Shown here: piece after piece, positions 34,250 through 45,359 of the stretch
Numbering within the stretch: the stretch's first letter is position 1
Layout: each line of letters begins with the position of its first letter
NCBI GenBank assembly: GCA_963924555.1
Contig: CAWUPZ010000001.1
Location: forward strand, 124,001-188,000
DNA: 64,000 nucleotides
Direction: 5' to 3'
From: Crambe crambe
Lineage: Eukaryota; Porifera; Demospongiae; Poecilosclerida; Crambeidae
The notes under the pieces: generated by a model
Databases searched by the model: none
What the model saw: the letters and a program-made list of their open reading frames with translations, nothing else
What the model was told of the DNA's origin: nothing
Position numbers and translations under genes: made by a program

Positions 34250-35500
34250 TAAATTGTATTTTTAGCACTAGTTCCCCTGCTTAAGTCCTTGGTATATGTC
34301 AAAGGGTGGACTAGCTACATATATAAGATCATGAAACTTTGAGGAGACATAGCTATTATTATGACAAATTGCTCCTCCCCCACATCCCACTGCATGCGGT
34401 GCATGTGGGGTATGAAATATAATTTTGTACTTGGTAACCATGGACAATCGACCACACAGCATGCATCATAAGCATGGTGTGATTGATTGCCCCTCTTTGT
34501 TAAAGAGGAAAGTGGCAATTGGACTGTTTCGCTCTAATTGGAGCTCTTCAGCATGGTGCAACCAAGTAGCTACATAGAACACATTCAGGTTTGTAAAACT
34601 GTCTCAGTACTCTTCTAATCACTGTCAAAGGAGTCAAGTTCACTGCCCTCTGCTTTAATTCATAATGTACAAGTTAAAATCAAAATATTTGCACAATTAA
34701 ATTTCGTTTTTGGTAGAACAACTGATCTGACATGATAATGTCTTGCATTTTTTGCATGAATAGCCAGCTGCAAACCTTGATGTGCATGACCCTCCATAGG
34801 ACTAATAGCTACAAAATGAAGTTGGATTTTCTCAGGAAACAGTAAGTTTTAGCTGCTATGACTGCTTACCCATGCAGGAGAATTTTGTAGCCTGAAAGAT
34901 TAAACACTGAAGAACAGTAAAAATGCATTAGCTAGCTGCAAACCTGAGTTACTTGATGTGTGTGAGCACAAACCTTAAATGTGAAATAAAATTATTCAAT
35001 TTTGCACGAACGGTTTGATTTTAACTTGTGCTGTATGTTACCATACAGTGGCACCAAGTTTTTTAGCCTGTGAGTCTGTGTTAAGTACTGTTGCCTATAC
35101 AGAGAAAGGATCAGTGCTCGTTGGGACTTTTACATATATCCATATCCATATCCATACATATACAGTTAAGCTGGAAGTGAATGACATCTGGCCTAGCTAT
35201 GTGTTAATGTGCGCCAGTACACTATAATGATGCCATTCTTTATGCAACACCACCTTTTTACTTCCAGCTGTGTCCCAAGGTTTCAAGTGGCACCCCCCTG
35301 CACTGTTGTAATCATTATCCTTCTCTACAGTACTTCTTCCTTCAAATAAGCTGGGAAGTGCCATTGTGGTGTTGCTCCTGGTGCTTATACACAGCAGGCT
35401 ATACATGATGATGCTGCATAACAACTAACATAATTGCCAAGTATACTTTGTGATGTGCAATAAGTAGCACTGACACACAATCATAATAGTGAAGGTATTA
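34250..35500. other. Gene-poor stretch with one reversed repeat module
   Basis: 34785-34930 is the reverse complement of the 3' module at 43395-43515 ('catgaccctccatagg', 'aatgaagttggattttctca', 'aacagtaagttttagctgct', 'atgcaggagaattttg'). The hairpin end of the module is not preserved here. The rest shows no gene. Confidence 0.6.
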
Positions 35501-35506
35501 AAGTAA

Positions 35507-36007
35507 TTACAAGACTGAGCGTACAACTTCAAAGTGTTCAGAATGAAATCTTATGTACATTGCCTTTTGTGTGACATCATCACATGTGACATCATCATAC
35601 ATGGTTAAATTTATCCGGGAGGGGGGATATTTATGCCAATCATTTAAATTCTTTACAAATGAAGTATTTAGCAAATGTGCAAAAGCAAACATTTTGATAT
35701 CAGTACCCCAAGTGTTTATTTTGTCCATATTGGTTCTATTCAAGTAGTCATTGACACTTTTATAGCCATAGGTGCCCAAGAACCCAGGAATTCTTTGCAA
35801 GTGTTCTATTATGGCCAAACGTACAGCTACATGATGTCTTTGAGTTCCCGTTACTATGTGGGAAAGACACCGAAACAGACAATTACCATCTGCTATAATT
35901 TTTTGTATCTTATCTGGACGTGTCAGAATTACATTGGCACCACCCTGACTTAATCTATTTTGCAATGATATGGAATATTTAGTACACCACATGCAACTTT
36001 TTGCCAC
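35507..36007 (-). pseudogene. Second OTU-like cysteine protease domain of the Helitron
   Basis: A 166-codon frame with 'KIIADGNCLFRCLSHIVTGT' (catalytic Asp and Cys), the middle motif 'WGTDIKMFAFAHLL' and the His motif 'EHFEVVRS'. It is alignable throughout with the first OTU domain, so the two arose by tandem duplication. The stop at 35507 is the natural end of the polyprotein as far as can be seen. Confidence 0.82.
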
Positions 36008-36112
36008 TCTTTGTCCACTGAATGGAATCTACACTCTGGCCACTCTTCCTGTAATATTATGTTTCCATCTATGTGATTGCTTGCGGGAATGCTGTTACTA
36101 CTGTTACCATTG

Positions 36113-36590
36113 CTATCTTTTCATCTGGTTCATTGGGTTTGAATTTTTCAAAGGTTCAACAGCAACAACCTCATAATGAGCTTGTGGGTGTCTTAGATAC
36201 AGGGAATTTGATGCTAAGTCTGTTTTCACTGTCTTGTCTATGCTGCTAGGTTTGAACCTGTCTCTTTGTGTGTCATAAGAGAATATGCATGTTTTTAGTA
36301 AGTGGGCAAGGGTTAGTAATTCTATATCAGTGCCCCACACACCAGTTTTGTCCATTCCACTGCCCTGTATGTATTCCCTAACAGTGGTGTATCTATCTTG
36401 AGAACGGCCCCTGATATGTCCTAAAATAAGGGGAGCAATATCATTCATGTGCTGAATAATTTTTGCACGTAGCCTCTCATGTTGGGTTTGTGAACCTGTG
36501 ATAACAGAGATCGAAACATGCAATTTCCGTCTCCAACTATTGTCTTAATTTTATTTTTATCTGGACAAGTGAGAGGCAAATTGCCACTAC
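36113..36590 (-). pseudogene. First OTU-like cysteine protease domain of the Helitron
   Basis: The catalytic Asp-Cys motif 'VGDGNCMFRSL' lies at about 36510-36545 and the C-terminal His motif 'AHYEVVAVEP' at about 36145-36170. A one-base frame change directly follows 'CMFRSL'. OTU domains are deubiquitinating-type cysteine proteases and have been noted in some animal Helitrons; their job there is not established. Confidence 0.8.
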
Positions 36591-39230
36591 CTGGACTCGC
36601 TCCATTGCTTCTCTAAACTGGAGGCCAAGGGAGGCACAAGCGTTGCGCTGCCATTGCTCATCGACTGAATGAAATTTGAAAGGCCATACCCTTTGTTCCA
36701 GCTGAGAGTCAACAGGATTGGCTTTGATAGGGTTGTCAACCCTTCTCTTCTTCGTATTGGGCTCAATTTGTTCAGAAGTACCAGTGAGCTTGCGCTTGGA
36801 GCGAGTTCTTGGTGCTGGCACATCATACAGAGGAAGGTCTTTTCTATACATTTCCTTGATTTCCTTTTCCTATTGACCCTGATTGAGTCTTTGTCCAGAG
36901 CAATTAGGTGCAACCCAAGAAGCGATTTCACCCTTGAGAGTGCTACGTAAGCCATACCATCAGCAAATACCTTGCTTGATAAGTCTATGATAGCACAATC
37001 CAAGGATAAACCTTGGCATTTGTGAATTGTAACTGCATAGGCAAGGATAAGGGGAAATTGCTCACGGTAGACAAAGTAATTCTTCATCACCATGAACTTT
37101 GTCTTTACCTTTTCAATATCACATGGATCATTGATGTGGTCAAATTGAACAGAGATACATCTTGCTGAGATTGCTTTGACTGTGCCAATGGCTCCATTGA
37201 CCAAACCTGCTTCTATGTCAATGTTACGTCTCAGCATGACACATGCACCAACAGCTAGTTTCAGCACTGCTTCTAATCCCGCAGTGTTATTGCAGTCTTT
37301 GTTTAGTTTCTTTAGCTTCTCAGCTGCTTTCTTGTTCCACTTGGTTTTGCTCTTTGTTTCATCAACTTCGTCAGTGCACGATATTTTATATGTTTCTGAG
37401 TCCAGGCTTCCAAGCATTTCATTGTTGACTTGGTCACACTGCTCTCTGGTGGGGAAAAGACAGACAGGATTCATGTCTGAGTTCTTAAGATCACGAAAGA
37501 GTTCAGGTACAGAATGATCACTAACACGTTCTTGGAGTGTGCATAGTGTTTCCTCAGTTGGAGAACCTCGTCTCACACTGTCCAGCATTTGTGAGAACTC
37601 CCTGTCTTTCTTTTGTCTCTCATTGATGGTGAGCTCATCGTATTTGATGGAACTTTTCCATATGTTCACAGATGTCGTGCAGCCAAGTTTGTGGCATAGT
37701 GATTTTTTGGATATCATTTCGAACACAGGACTACCGTTAACAGGCTGCAACTGAAGCAAATCACCTACAAATATAACATTTTTTCCCACCGAACCAACTG
37801 TGTCCACCAAATAGTTCCTCGAGTCTCAGGTGCATGTATGTAAGGTTGAGACTGGAAACCATGGACACTTCGTCTACAATAATCATTTTGAGACCACGAA
37901 GCATGGTCTTCATTATTTTCTGTGAGGCTTTTGAAAGAGACCAGTAACCACCTTCATGTTCTATAGGCAATTGAAAGAGCCTATGAATGGTTACTCCACC
38001 AACGTTGAAGGCAGCCAAACCAGTAGGTGCAGCAACTGCACACGTCAAATCATCAGACGTCCAAATGCTGTCTATGAGCTGTTTCAGAGCTTCAATGAGA
38101 AACGATTTGCCAGTTCCTCCGACACCACTTATGAACATGCAAAGCGGTTCAAATTCACAATGACATTCGTTAGCTTCATGCTGCACTTGATGAAGGAGGT
38201 GGTCCTTTACACGTTCAAAGATCCTCCTCTGATCTGAATTCAACATCATGACTCTTTCTTGTAAGGTGAGTTTATCAGGCTTTTTGGCATTCATGTGCAA
38301 TGCATCCAGCATTGCTGACTTTGCCTGACCTAGCAACTCTGGTTCATCATGATCTTCCTTGTTGGTTCCCTCATTATCATTATTTGCCTCTCTTGCATCA
38401 TTGATCTTCTTCAGAGCCTCCCGTGCTTTCAGTATCTTCTGCAATCTAGAGTGATACTCTGAGCAGCTCTCATTGGCAGGTAAGAGGCGGTTGAATGCTT
38501 CCTCTGGTTTTTCATTCTCCTGGAGCAAGGAAGCCTCGTTTCTAAAGGGAACGAAAAGAAGTATGAGGGAATAATAGAAGTCTTCCCTCTCCTCTTCTTT
38601 GTTTGGATCATAGAGCTTGTGATTCACAAGTCTAGGTTTTGTCAGCCTCCTGTAAATCCTATCGCCATTTTGATCCTTGCAGTACCAATCATAATTGGCT
38701 ACAAAGTCATGCAGGCAGACATCCTCCAGATCAGCTGGTCTTTTGGGATAGTGGGTATTGAAGAGGTCATCCTCAAAGATGTCCTCGCTCTCTGGATTGT
38801 TGTCAGCAATTTCCTGCAACACGCTATGGTTTTTCAACCTGTGACTCCTCTTGTGAGGCATCTTGACACAGATCCACTTCACAGTGGTCGATTTTTCACA
38901 TAGGTGATCACCTATTAATAAATCGCTGGCTTCATACAAGCCACATTCTCGAGAGCGGAGGGCCCTCACACCAAAGCTCCACAAACGACTGTAAACACTC
39001 TTGTTACCACTTACCTCATTCCATATTTCCTGCAAGGTGCTTCTTTCGACTTTGGTAACATAGGCAGTGACATAATAGCTGAGAGCCAAGGAGGACTCGG
39101 CCACAAACTGTATGTCAATGTTAGCCTTCCACAGCAATAAAAGAAGGGGATTGTAATCATTCACCCTTGTCTCGGACTCTGTGGGAGCTGATAAATTTTT
39201 TGACGCTTTTTGAGCTTCTCTTCCACGCAA
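36590..39230 (-). pseudogene. Helitron tyrosine motif and Pif1-type helicase
   Basis: Two long frames (37761-39230 and 36587-37810) overlap by 50 bp and together hold the tyrosine motif 'YYVTAYVTK', Walker A 'GVGGTGKSFLIEA' (about 38105-38140), 'AVAAPTGLAAFNVGG', Walker B 'MIIVDEVSMVS', 'FVGDLLQLQPV', 'YAVTIHKCQGLSLD' and 'YVALSRVKSL'. This is the superfamily-1 Pif1-like helicase set. The frame change lies in the six-T run at 37779-37784. The C-terminal tail changes frame again near 36.85 kb. Confidence 0.9.
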
Positions 39231-40109
39231 TGTAGCACTGCATTTTCACAGGGTTCACGAGGAAAATTGAATTTGTAAGTGGTTGTATAGATGGAACCAC
39301 GCTTGACTCGTCGTCTGCAGTAAGCACTGCACTTGTGCATTTGGTATCTCATGACCAGTGAATTCAGTTCAGGATTACTTTCCTTTTCTGGGATGTGGCA
39401 AGTAATTCTTTCCTGAATCCAAGCCAGGATTTTGTCTGGATCACAGGTGCATCACGTATCCACAAAAGCACGTGGAAATGAGGAGCACCACGTGCTTGGT
39501 ACTCTTTTTTCCAAAAGTAATGGTCTACACAGCCCAAAACCTCACCTTTGATCAACACCTTTTGGAAGAAAGCATGAAATTTGTGCGAAAACTGCCTAGA
39601 GACAGAAATGGGGTCCTCTGTGCATAGCTTTCCTATATTGTAGCTGTCAGGCACATCATTTAAAGACCTGAGATAGCTTACAATGTCATAAGATTCATAC
39701 TCGGCACAGCTGAATGTGAGGAAGAGAGTTGGTGAACCATAATATTCGTGTACCATACACCTCAGATCACTCTGCCGCACATACCAATACTGCTTTGTGC
39801 CATGGACTGACTGAAGCATAGTGGATAAATTGGATTCCAGGTGTTCGTCATTTGCTCCCACCTTGTCCAATAAGTTGCCAACTGTCATTGACTGTGATTT
39901 TGAAGATTTCAGTAGGTTGTAAACACACCTGCTGAAATTTCCCTCATTTCTTTCTGCCAAAGCAAGTAAAATATGTAGCGAGGCTCCTTTCTGAATCGAG
40001 AGTCTTTATTAAAGAGGCAGGACTTTATATATTTGCTGTGGGAAATTTTCACACTGTGAGGGTGATACTTTCCAAATTTTCCATCTGGGAAAAATGTTGG
40101 AAAACACAT
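39161..40109 (-). pseudogene. Helitron-like Rep (HUH endonuclease) domain
   Basis: It opens with 'CFPTFFPDGKFGKYHP' (the A-FP-LFP-G-G type start). Rep motif 1 is 'LFLTFSCAEY' and the HUH motif is 'GAPHFHVLLWI' (about 39457-39490, two His). The segment 'CSAYCRRRVKRG' follows. The tyrosine motif ('YYVTAYVTK') falls in the next frame at about 39040-39080. HUH endonucleases nick single-stranded DNA through these tyrosines. Confidence 0.88.
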
Positions 40110-40135
40110 AACGTCAAGGAACTTTTGAGGATTGT

Positions 40136-40810
40136 CTAAAGGTTCCTCCTCAACGTGTAAAGCTTATACTGTTCTATGTCAGAATCAGTATTCAGCTTGT
40201 TGTTCAAATTTCTTATCGTGTAACACTGCAATCCAGATATGTCATTATCTGAAGCTTTCTCAAGCATAGTGCTAGAAGCGTTACTTACTACTTCTACGAC
40301 TTCCTTGAGTGTTGTGTCTAGAGAACTGTCATCTACCTCTTTGTAAAGCCAGTTGATTTGTCTGAGCTTCTCTACAGCTCCCTTGATGTCTTTGATGTTC
40401 ACAAGGCTGCGCCACACCATTTTGTTGGTGGTAGGCTTACCATTGACTATGATATAGAGTTCAGGACTAGCTAGAGATGTAACTGGCTGGTTAACCTGAT
40501 TTAAAGTCTCTAGGGTCTTTCCCAGAGGCAAAGGGAGGAAGAACATTGTACCCTTGCATGCCTGTAATGAGTTGTATGTGGGTACTTTATTTGTGTAAGT
40601 GCCTAACCTAACAACAGTTTGGTAACTTTTGGCACGTTGAATGAACTGCTTACTCAAGCTATCCAAATTTTTCAGCTGTTCTGGCATGGGAATTACCTCT
40701 AAACCATTCAGCACACAACATGGTGGCATTTTATCACGTTTCATGCTAGATTTACAGTAGTTGCACATGAAATGTGTCTCATCTGCAGCTTGTTTGTTAT
40801 CTCTTAGCAT
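40136..40810 (-). pseudogene. Helitron DUF6570-like region
   Basis: A 224-codon frame with 'CNYCKSSMKRDKMPPCCVLN' and 'GLEVIPMPEQLKNLDSLSKQ' followed by a conserved beta-rich stretch. This pattern (C-x2-C ... P ... NGL ... P-x2-L-x-L) is characteristic of the domain between the N-terminus and the Rep in Helitron proteins. Its frame differs from both neighbours. Confidence 0.75.
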
Positions 40811-41985
40811 ACGTAAACTGTTTCAGCGCAGGCCACACAGTGTTTCCCAATTTATTTGAGAAATTAACTTTGGTTACGTTTTTGCATTGATGTAACTGCT
40901 GACAGCTACAGCATGGATTCTGAGGATAGTCCTCAACTGCCTTTTGATACTCAGCTATTAGCTCAGCATGAGTGACCTGAAGATGCAATTCTAGATCTCT
41001 CCTTCTGAGGACTGAGTGTGCTATTTCAGTAAGCTCATGAGTTTTTTCCACGTCATTACTCAAAAGAGATTCAGAATCACAATCTAAATTGTTCATTAGA
41101 AGGGCAAAGTCACCAGACTTGAGTGCTTCATCAAGCTTAGATATGCTGCGCAGGCTATTAATAGTAACATACACAGCACGTAATAAAGAACGCAAAATAG
41201 GATAATGAGTGGCAGCTGATCTCAAAATCCTAAGTCTGCTTTTGCATTCTGTACCAGTGTAACAGAGCAAGCTGTGCCCTTTGAGTTCTCTAGATTGACC
41301 ACTTAAAGCCTTACTGTAATGGTAGTTTGGACAACCGCCATCAATATTGTCCAAAACCTGTGACAGTTCATGAATTGGGTTCTCGAACTGTGACTTAAAA
41401 TCAAGTATACTACTCACTTCTGACTCGGTGAGAGGTTTGCACTTTGTACTACATTTCCATGTATGTGGGATATTACTACTAATGGTACTCTCAGGAACAT
41501 TCTCTTCTTGCCTACATATCCCACTTTGGTCTATAGTCAAAATATCAGATCTTTTTACAAAGAGGTATGCAGAATCATAAAAGTATGGCTCGCTATGAGC
41601 TGAGTGCAAACCCTCACCAAAGTCTGCCATTTCTTTGATTTTAAGTGCATTTGTATATATCTGACAGCTTTGAGCAAGGCCCCAACATATTGCTGTATAG
41701 CTTTGCATACTACTCTCTGTGCTGCCAGATTAGAAATTGCACTCTTGCGATTGCCTTTTGATATCTTATTGGATGCACTGGTATGCTCCTTTTCAAAAGT
41801 GTCTATTAGACAACAATCTAGTATTGCACATCAGATTTTTCTTTATTTTGTGTACATAAAACATTTTGGTCAGTGGCTTTGGTTCTGCTAATTCATACTT
41901 TCGCCTTTGATTAGCACAAATGTAGGCTCTGTTCTTGGCATAGTACCGTCTAGCTTTTTTTTCAACTTGTATTTGTTTACCCAGC
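40797..41985 (-). pseudogene. Helitron N-terminal region
   Basis: It starts with a basic segment ('ARRYYAKNRAYICANQRRKY', 41900-41985) and the 'AEPKPLTKMF' segment. It continues through two frame changes into a 303-codon frame with Cys-rich 'NPCCSCQQLHQCKNVTK' near 40860-40910. These segments occur at the N-terminus of invertebrate Helitron proteins as I recall them. The role is unknown; the Cys cluster may bind zinc or DNA. Confidence 0.7.
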
Positions 41986-41989
41986 TTGC

Positions 41990-42345
41990 TCGCTAGGTAT
42001 TTAGCTAGTTAGTTAGCTAGCTAGCTATGACAATAGCTAATAAAAGAATAACTTATCTTTAAAACTTTGACAAAAATAGCATGTAGCTCACACAATATCC
42101 GACGTCCGACGGCAGTCATGGAAACTACTGTACGTACGCATGCGCAAACTGATAAAAAAAGATGGCTTCCTAGTATACTGTACTGTACTAAGAGAGCGGT
42201 TTTTTTTCCTGAGTAAACTAGAGGCTAAACCGATGGGACGTGGACCTGGTCCGAGTAAAATAGTACAGATTGATATATAGAACATGGCCCAAACGCGCTC
42301 CAATTTTTCTCCAGATCGTGCCATTATGAAGATTATGATTATGAT
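41990..42345. repeat. Repeat copy A of a 215-bp block (pairs with 43130-43345)
   Basis: 42125-42345 contains 'cgcatgcgc', 'agaggctaaaccgatgggac', 'gtggacctggtccgagtaaa', 'atatatagaacatggcccaa' and 'tttttctccagatcgtgcca'. The same order occurs at 43133-43320. In both copies it leads to an ATTATG/ATGATT simple tract and then to an element end or module of the hairpin-ended group. Confidence 0.75.
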
Positions 42346-42349
42346 TAAG

Positions 42350-42655
42350 AACAAGAAAACAAGTAAAGAAAAAACATTTATTCGAATAAATGAAGGTGAT
42401 GTAGGAATGACTATAGTTAACTGGTCAAAAAAGAGATGAAACAAGATCTGAATAGATGAGATTATGCAAGGATGAAGTCAAATGTGGGCACGTCACACCT
42501 AGTGACTGCACCCGGATTCGACTTCATCCTTGCATAATCTCATCTATTCAGATCTTGTTTCATCTCTTTTTTGACCAGTTAACTATAGTCATCCCTACAT
42601 CACCTTCATTTATTCGAATAAATGTTTTTTCTTTACTTGTTTCTTTCATTTTTTA
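42350..42655. mobile_element. Fold-back element with arms of about 130 bp
   Basis: The left arm starts 'acaagtaaagaaaaaacatt' and runs through 'gatgtaggaatgactatagt' and 'gatctgaatagatgagatta' to 'tgcaaggatgaagtc'. The right arm mirrors it from 'gacttcatccttgca' to 'cattccctt'-type end 'ttttttctttacttgttt'. The spacer of about 40 bp is near 42500. The motif-flanking stem is 'catttattcgaataaatg', a perfect 9-bp palindrome in each arm. Confidence 0.9.
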
Positions 42656-42659
42656 TTTA

Positions 42660-43130
42660 TTAATTTTTTGCAGGTCATTATATCCATCTCATAGCTAGCT
42701 AGCTACTTGTTATGCCAGGCCCATTATTTTTGTGATCTTTTTCAGGAGGTGATCAGTGCTGTACATTTATAGCTTCTTTTTTCTACACATACCAGTTATA
42801 AGTAAAGTCAGGCCTGGGATGAGGTTAATATGAGTGGTAGTGGGAGAGCTGCAGTTCATAAAGTCTTGTGTTGCAATGCACAATCAAGCCTGGTGAACAA
42901 TTGAGTGAGACTAAAGCCTTCAGTTCTAAATAGATACAGCTGAGCAGCCTGCCAGGTTTCGTTTCTAAATAATGCACACCTCACGGGAACTCGAGCGTTA
43001 CTTACCATTCAAAGTTTAAACCTGTCCTTAGTACAGATAGCCTTATCTTAGAACTAGTTTTTTTGTTATGACCTCAGAAGAAATGGCTTTTAAGTTTTGT
43101 TTGAGAAGAGTCATGGCAACTTTGTTGTTT
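42660..43130. other. Gene-poor spacer
   Basis: No gene or repeat pattern is recognised beyond AGCT runs. Confidence 0.4.
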
Positions 43131-43745
43131 ACGCATGCGCGTTATGTTTAATGGCTTCTTCGTATAGTCTACTGTAGTAAGATAGCGGCTTTTTTCTGAG
43201 TGAACTAGAGGCTAAACCGATGGGACGTGGACCTGGTCCGAGTAAAATGGAGCAGATTCATATATAGAACATGGCCCAAGCGTGGCCCATTTTTTCTCCA
43301 GATCGTGCCATTATGATTATGAACAAGAAAATAAGAAATCATGCAAAAAGTGCGCTTTTATTATTCTTCCGTGTTGAGTCTTTCAGCTTCCAAAATTCTC
43401 CTGCATGATAAGAATGTGCATAAAAGACAGGATAAGCAGTCATAGCAGCTACAACTTACTGTTTTCTGAGAAAATCCAACTTCATTTTGTATTAGTCCTA
43501 TGGAGGGTCATAGGTCATCCCTACATAGAGAGCGCTACCGCGCTCTCTGATAAGAAATCATGAAAAAGTGCGCTTTTATTATTCTTCCGTGTCGAGTCTT
43601 TCAGCCTCCAAAATTCTCCTGCATGATAAGAATGTGCATAAAAGACAGGGTAAGTAGTCATAGTAGCTACAACTTACTGTTTTCTAAGAAAATCCAACTT
43701 CATTTTGTATTAGTCCTATGGAGGGTCATAGGTCATCCCTACATA
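43130..43745 (+). mobile_element. Hairpin-ended element with tandem 3' modules
   Basis: Copy B of the 215-bp block (43133-43320) runs into a module of about 220 bp starting 'aagaaatcatgcaaaaagtg' and ending 'ggtcatccctacat'. The perfect stem 'agagagcgc/gcgctctct' follows at 43527-43548. The module then repeats directly (43552-43745), again ending 'ggtcatccctacat', where the transposon at 43748-44207 interrupts the following stem. Confidence 0.75.
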
Positions 43746-43747
43746 TA

Positions 43748-44207
43748 CGTCTGGTAACAATCGCCAGGTTTCCGTTCTTTCAAAGAATGTGCATCACGTG
43801 ACTCGTGGGATAATAATTTACCACATGTGCGTGCGCATACAATTAAAAATCAATCTATAGCTAATAAAGCTAGCTGAGATCATAGATATATGAGCCGTAC
43901 TCAGGCGTAGCATGGCCGACTCAAGCGCCAAGAAAGGTCTTGCAGTCCAACTAGTATATAGCTAACTATTCTGACCTACCTGTTGGAAGATACACAATGC
44001 TTCCCGAAACAAAGCTCTGAATCTTGCTTGCTTGATAGCCCAACTTGTTGGCAGCAGCAGAGGTTGCTGTACTGACAGAACTCTCCGAGTAGAGACACAC
44101 AGCTAGCCATGGCAGGCCAGCCACGCGCACGCGCGCGTTATTGAATTTTTGTGGTGGCGACAACATTCTATCGTATGTCAAGAAAATCTGGCAATTGTTA
44201 CCAGACG
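43748..44207. mobile_element. TA-flanked TIR element inserted in a hairpin-ended repeat
   Basis: Ends are 'CGTCTGGTAACAATCGCCAG' and, as reverse complement, 'CGTCTGGTAACAATTGCCAG'. TA is on each side. Length is 460 bp and there is no transposase frame. It lies just after 'catccctacata' at the place where a hairpin would begin; a degenerate piece 'gagactaccgcgctttctga' at about 44262-44282 is the likely remainder. Confidence 0.8.
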
Positions 44208-44282
44208 TACTTTTTTTTTCCCCCTCCCCCGCAAAAAAAAAAAAAAAAGTGCGGCTGGCTAGCGAGACTACCGCGCTTTCTG

Positions 44283-44512
44283 ATGAAGAAGCAATTTACC
44301 TGCTTGCCGTATTTCTGAAACGGTAAGCTCCCTGGTCCTGAAACTTGGTCTGCACATTGTAGTAGGCTCTAGTAGGCTGGATAATCATTCACAGTAGCTT
44401 TTGTTAGGTCTAAGTGGGGGAACTAGAATTTCACTTTTGTATTAGTCTATAGGCGGCGCGCGCGGCCGTCCGAATCATCCCTACATAGAGAGTGCTACCG
44501 CACTCTCTGATT
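44283..44512 (+). mobile_element. Hairpin-ended 3' module, copy at 44.4 kb
   Basis: It runs from 'gaagcaatttacctgcttgc' through 'aaacggtaagctccctggtc', 'cttggtctgcacattgtagt' and 'ggcggcgcgcgcggccgtcc' to 'atcatccctacat' and the stem 'agagagtgc/gcactctct' (44487-44508). Copies lie at 51298-51513, 51549-51751 and 61790-61976. No coding frame is present. Confidence 0.85.
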
Positions 44513-44514
44513 AA

Positions 44515-45065
44515 CACAAGTAGGTTAGGTGCTGTATTGCCTCTAATGTCTCAAGTAAGCTGTCTATAATTCTCAAATATGGCTTATTGCTTCTAGATAC
44601 CTATACATTATAATGCTCAAAAAAATGCCAGCATTATTTTTATTAATCTGGGCCTAATTAAATTTTGTGGCCACTTGGCCAAGGCCAAACAATTAAGTAT
44701 AATTAACCTCTTTTGAGAAAAGAATAACAGAGACTTCAAGGATTGAATCGAGAAGCATTGGAAGAACACTGTCGATATTGGAGTGGAGATCTTCAACTCC
44801 TTGTGACCGATTGACAATTTCTTTTGACTTATCCAGAAAATATTGCCCGTACACCTTCTAAATACTCATGGTAGATGATATAAGGTATTGAATCTGGGCA
44901 CGAAAGATTATTCGCAACAGCCAAAAAATAATAGCACCTTCGTCATCAGCAAGGATGATGTTGAAATGCATAATGCATCGACGACCTTGAGGAAGACAGA
45001 GAAGTTGCTGGCAGGTTAGTGAGCTTCCTGAAACTACTGTAGCGACGGTAATTCGTTCTAGTCAA
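44515..45065. other. Gene-poor spacer
   Basis: No supported gene on either strand. Confidence 0.4.
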
Positions 45066-45069
45066 AGAT

Positions 45070-45335
45070 AGTGAGGAAACAAGGGTAGGGATGAAGGGAT
45101 CAATCTTTGTTCTGTAACCAGCCAACAATCCCTACATATATGTATGTTACTGCACTAATGCCACTATAATCTGAAGCTACCTGACGTATATGTAGGGACT
45201 ATTGGCTGGATATACAGAACAAAGATTGATCCCATTTCCATCTTCATCCCAACCCTTATTTCCTTACCTATTCAAGCAAAGGTCATTCCTATATTTTTCA
45301 TTACATGGAAATGTTTTTTCCCTTATTATTTATAA
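45070..45335. mobile_element. Fold-back element, copy at 45.2 kb
   Basis: Same arm as at 20388, 49640, 50450 and 61036 ('ggatcaatctttgttctgta', 'ccagccaacaatccctacat'), mirrored around about 45160. The left tip is shortened. The right tip retains 'acatggaaatgttttttccc'. Confidence 0.8.
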
Positions 45336-45359
45336 AAGCAGCAAAATCTTATTTCAATA

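Larger units (their letters stand above)
35507..41985 (-). mobile_element. Decayed Helitron/Helentron Rep-helicase element with OTU domains
   Basis: A minus-strand protein about 2000 codons long can be followed through overlapping frames: N-terminal basic region, Cys-rich and DUF6570-like region, HUH Rep, Pif1-type helicase, then two OTU protease domains. The domain order is that of animal Helitrons. About nine frame changes interrupt it; one is explained by a six-T run at 37779-37784, where removing a single base restores helicase motif order. So it is either a dead copy or a copy with homopolymer errors. The element ends are not located. It would transpose by rolling-circle replication: the Rep nicks and rejoins DNA and the helicase unwinds it. 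Confidence 0.9.

Noticed and set aside
35507-36007. Stand-alone host OTU deubiquitinase gene
   Set aside because: It continues from the Helitron helicase on the same strand and has a tandem sister OTU domain in the same position.
36587-39230. Host PIF1 helicase gene
   Set aside because: It is joined to Rep, DUF6570-like and OTU regions in Helitron order and carries many frame changes.
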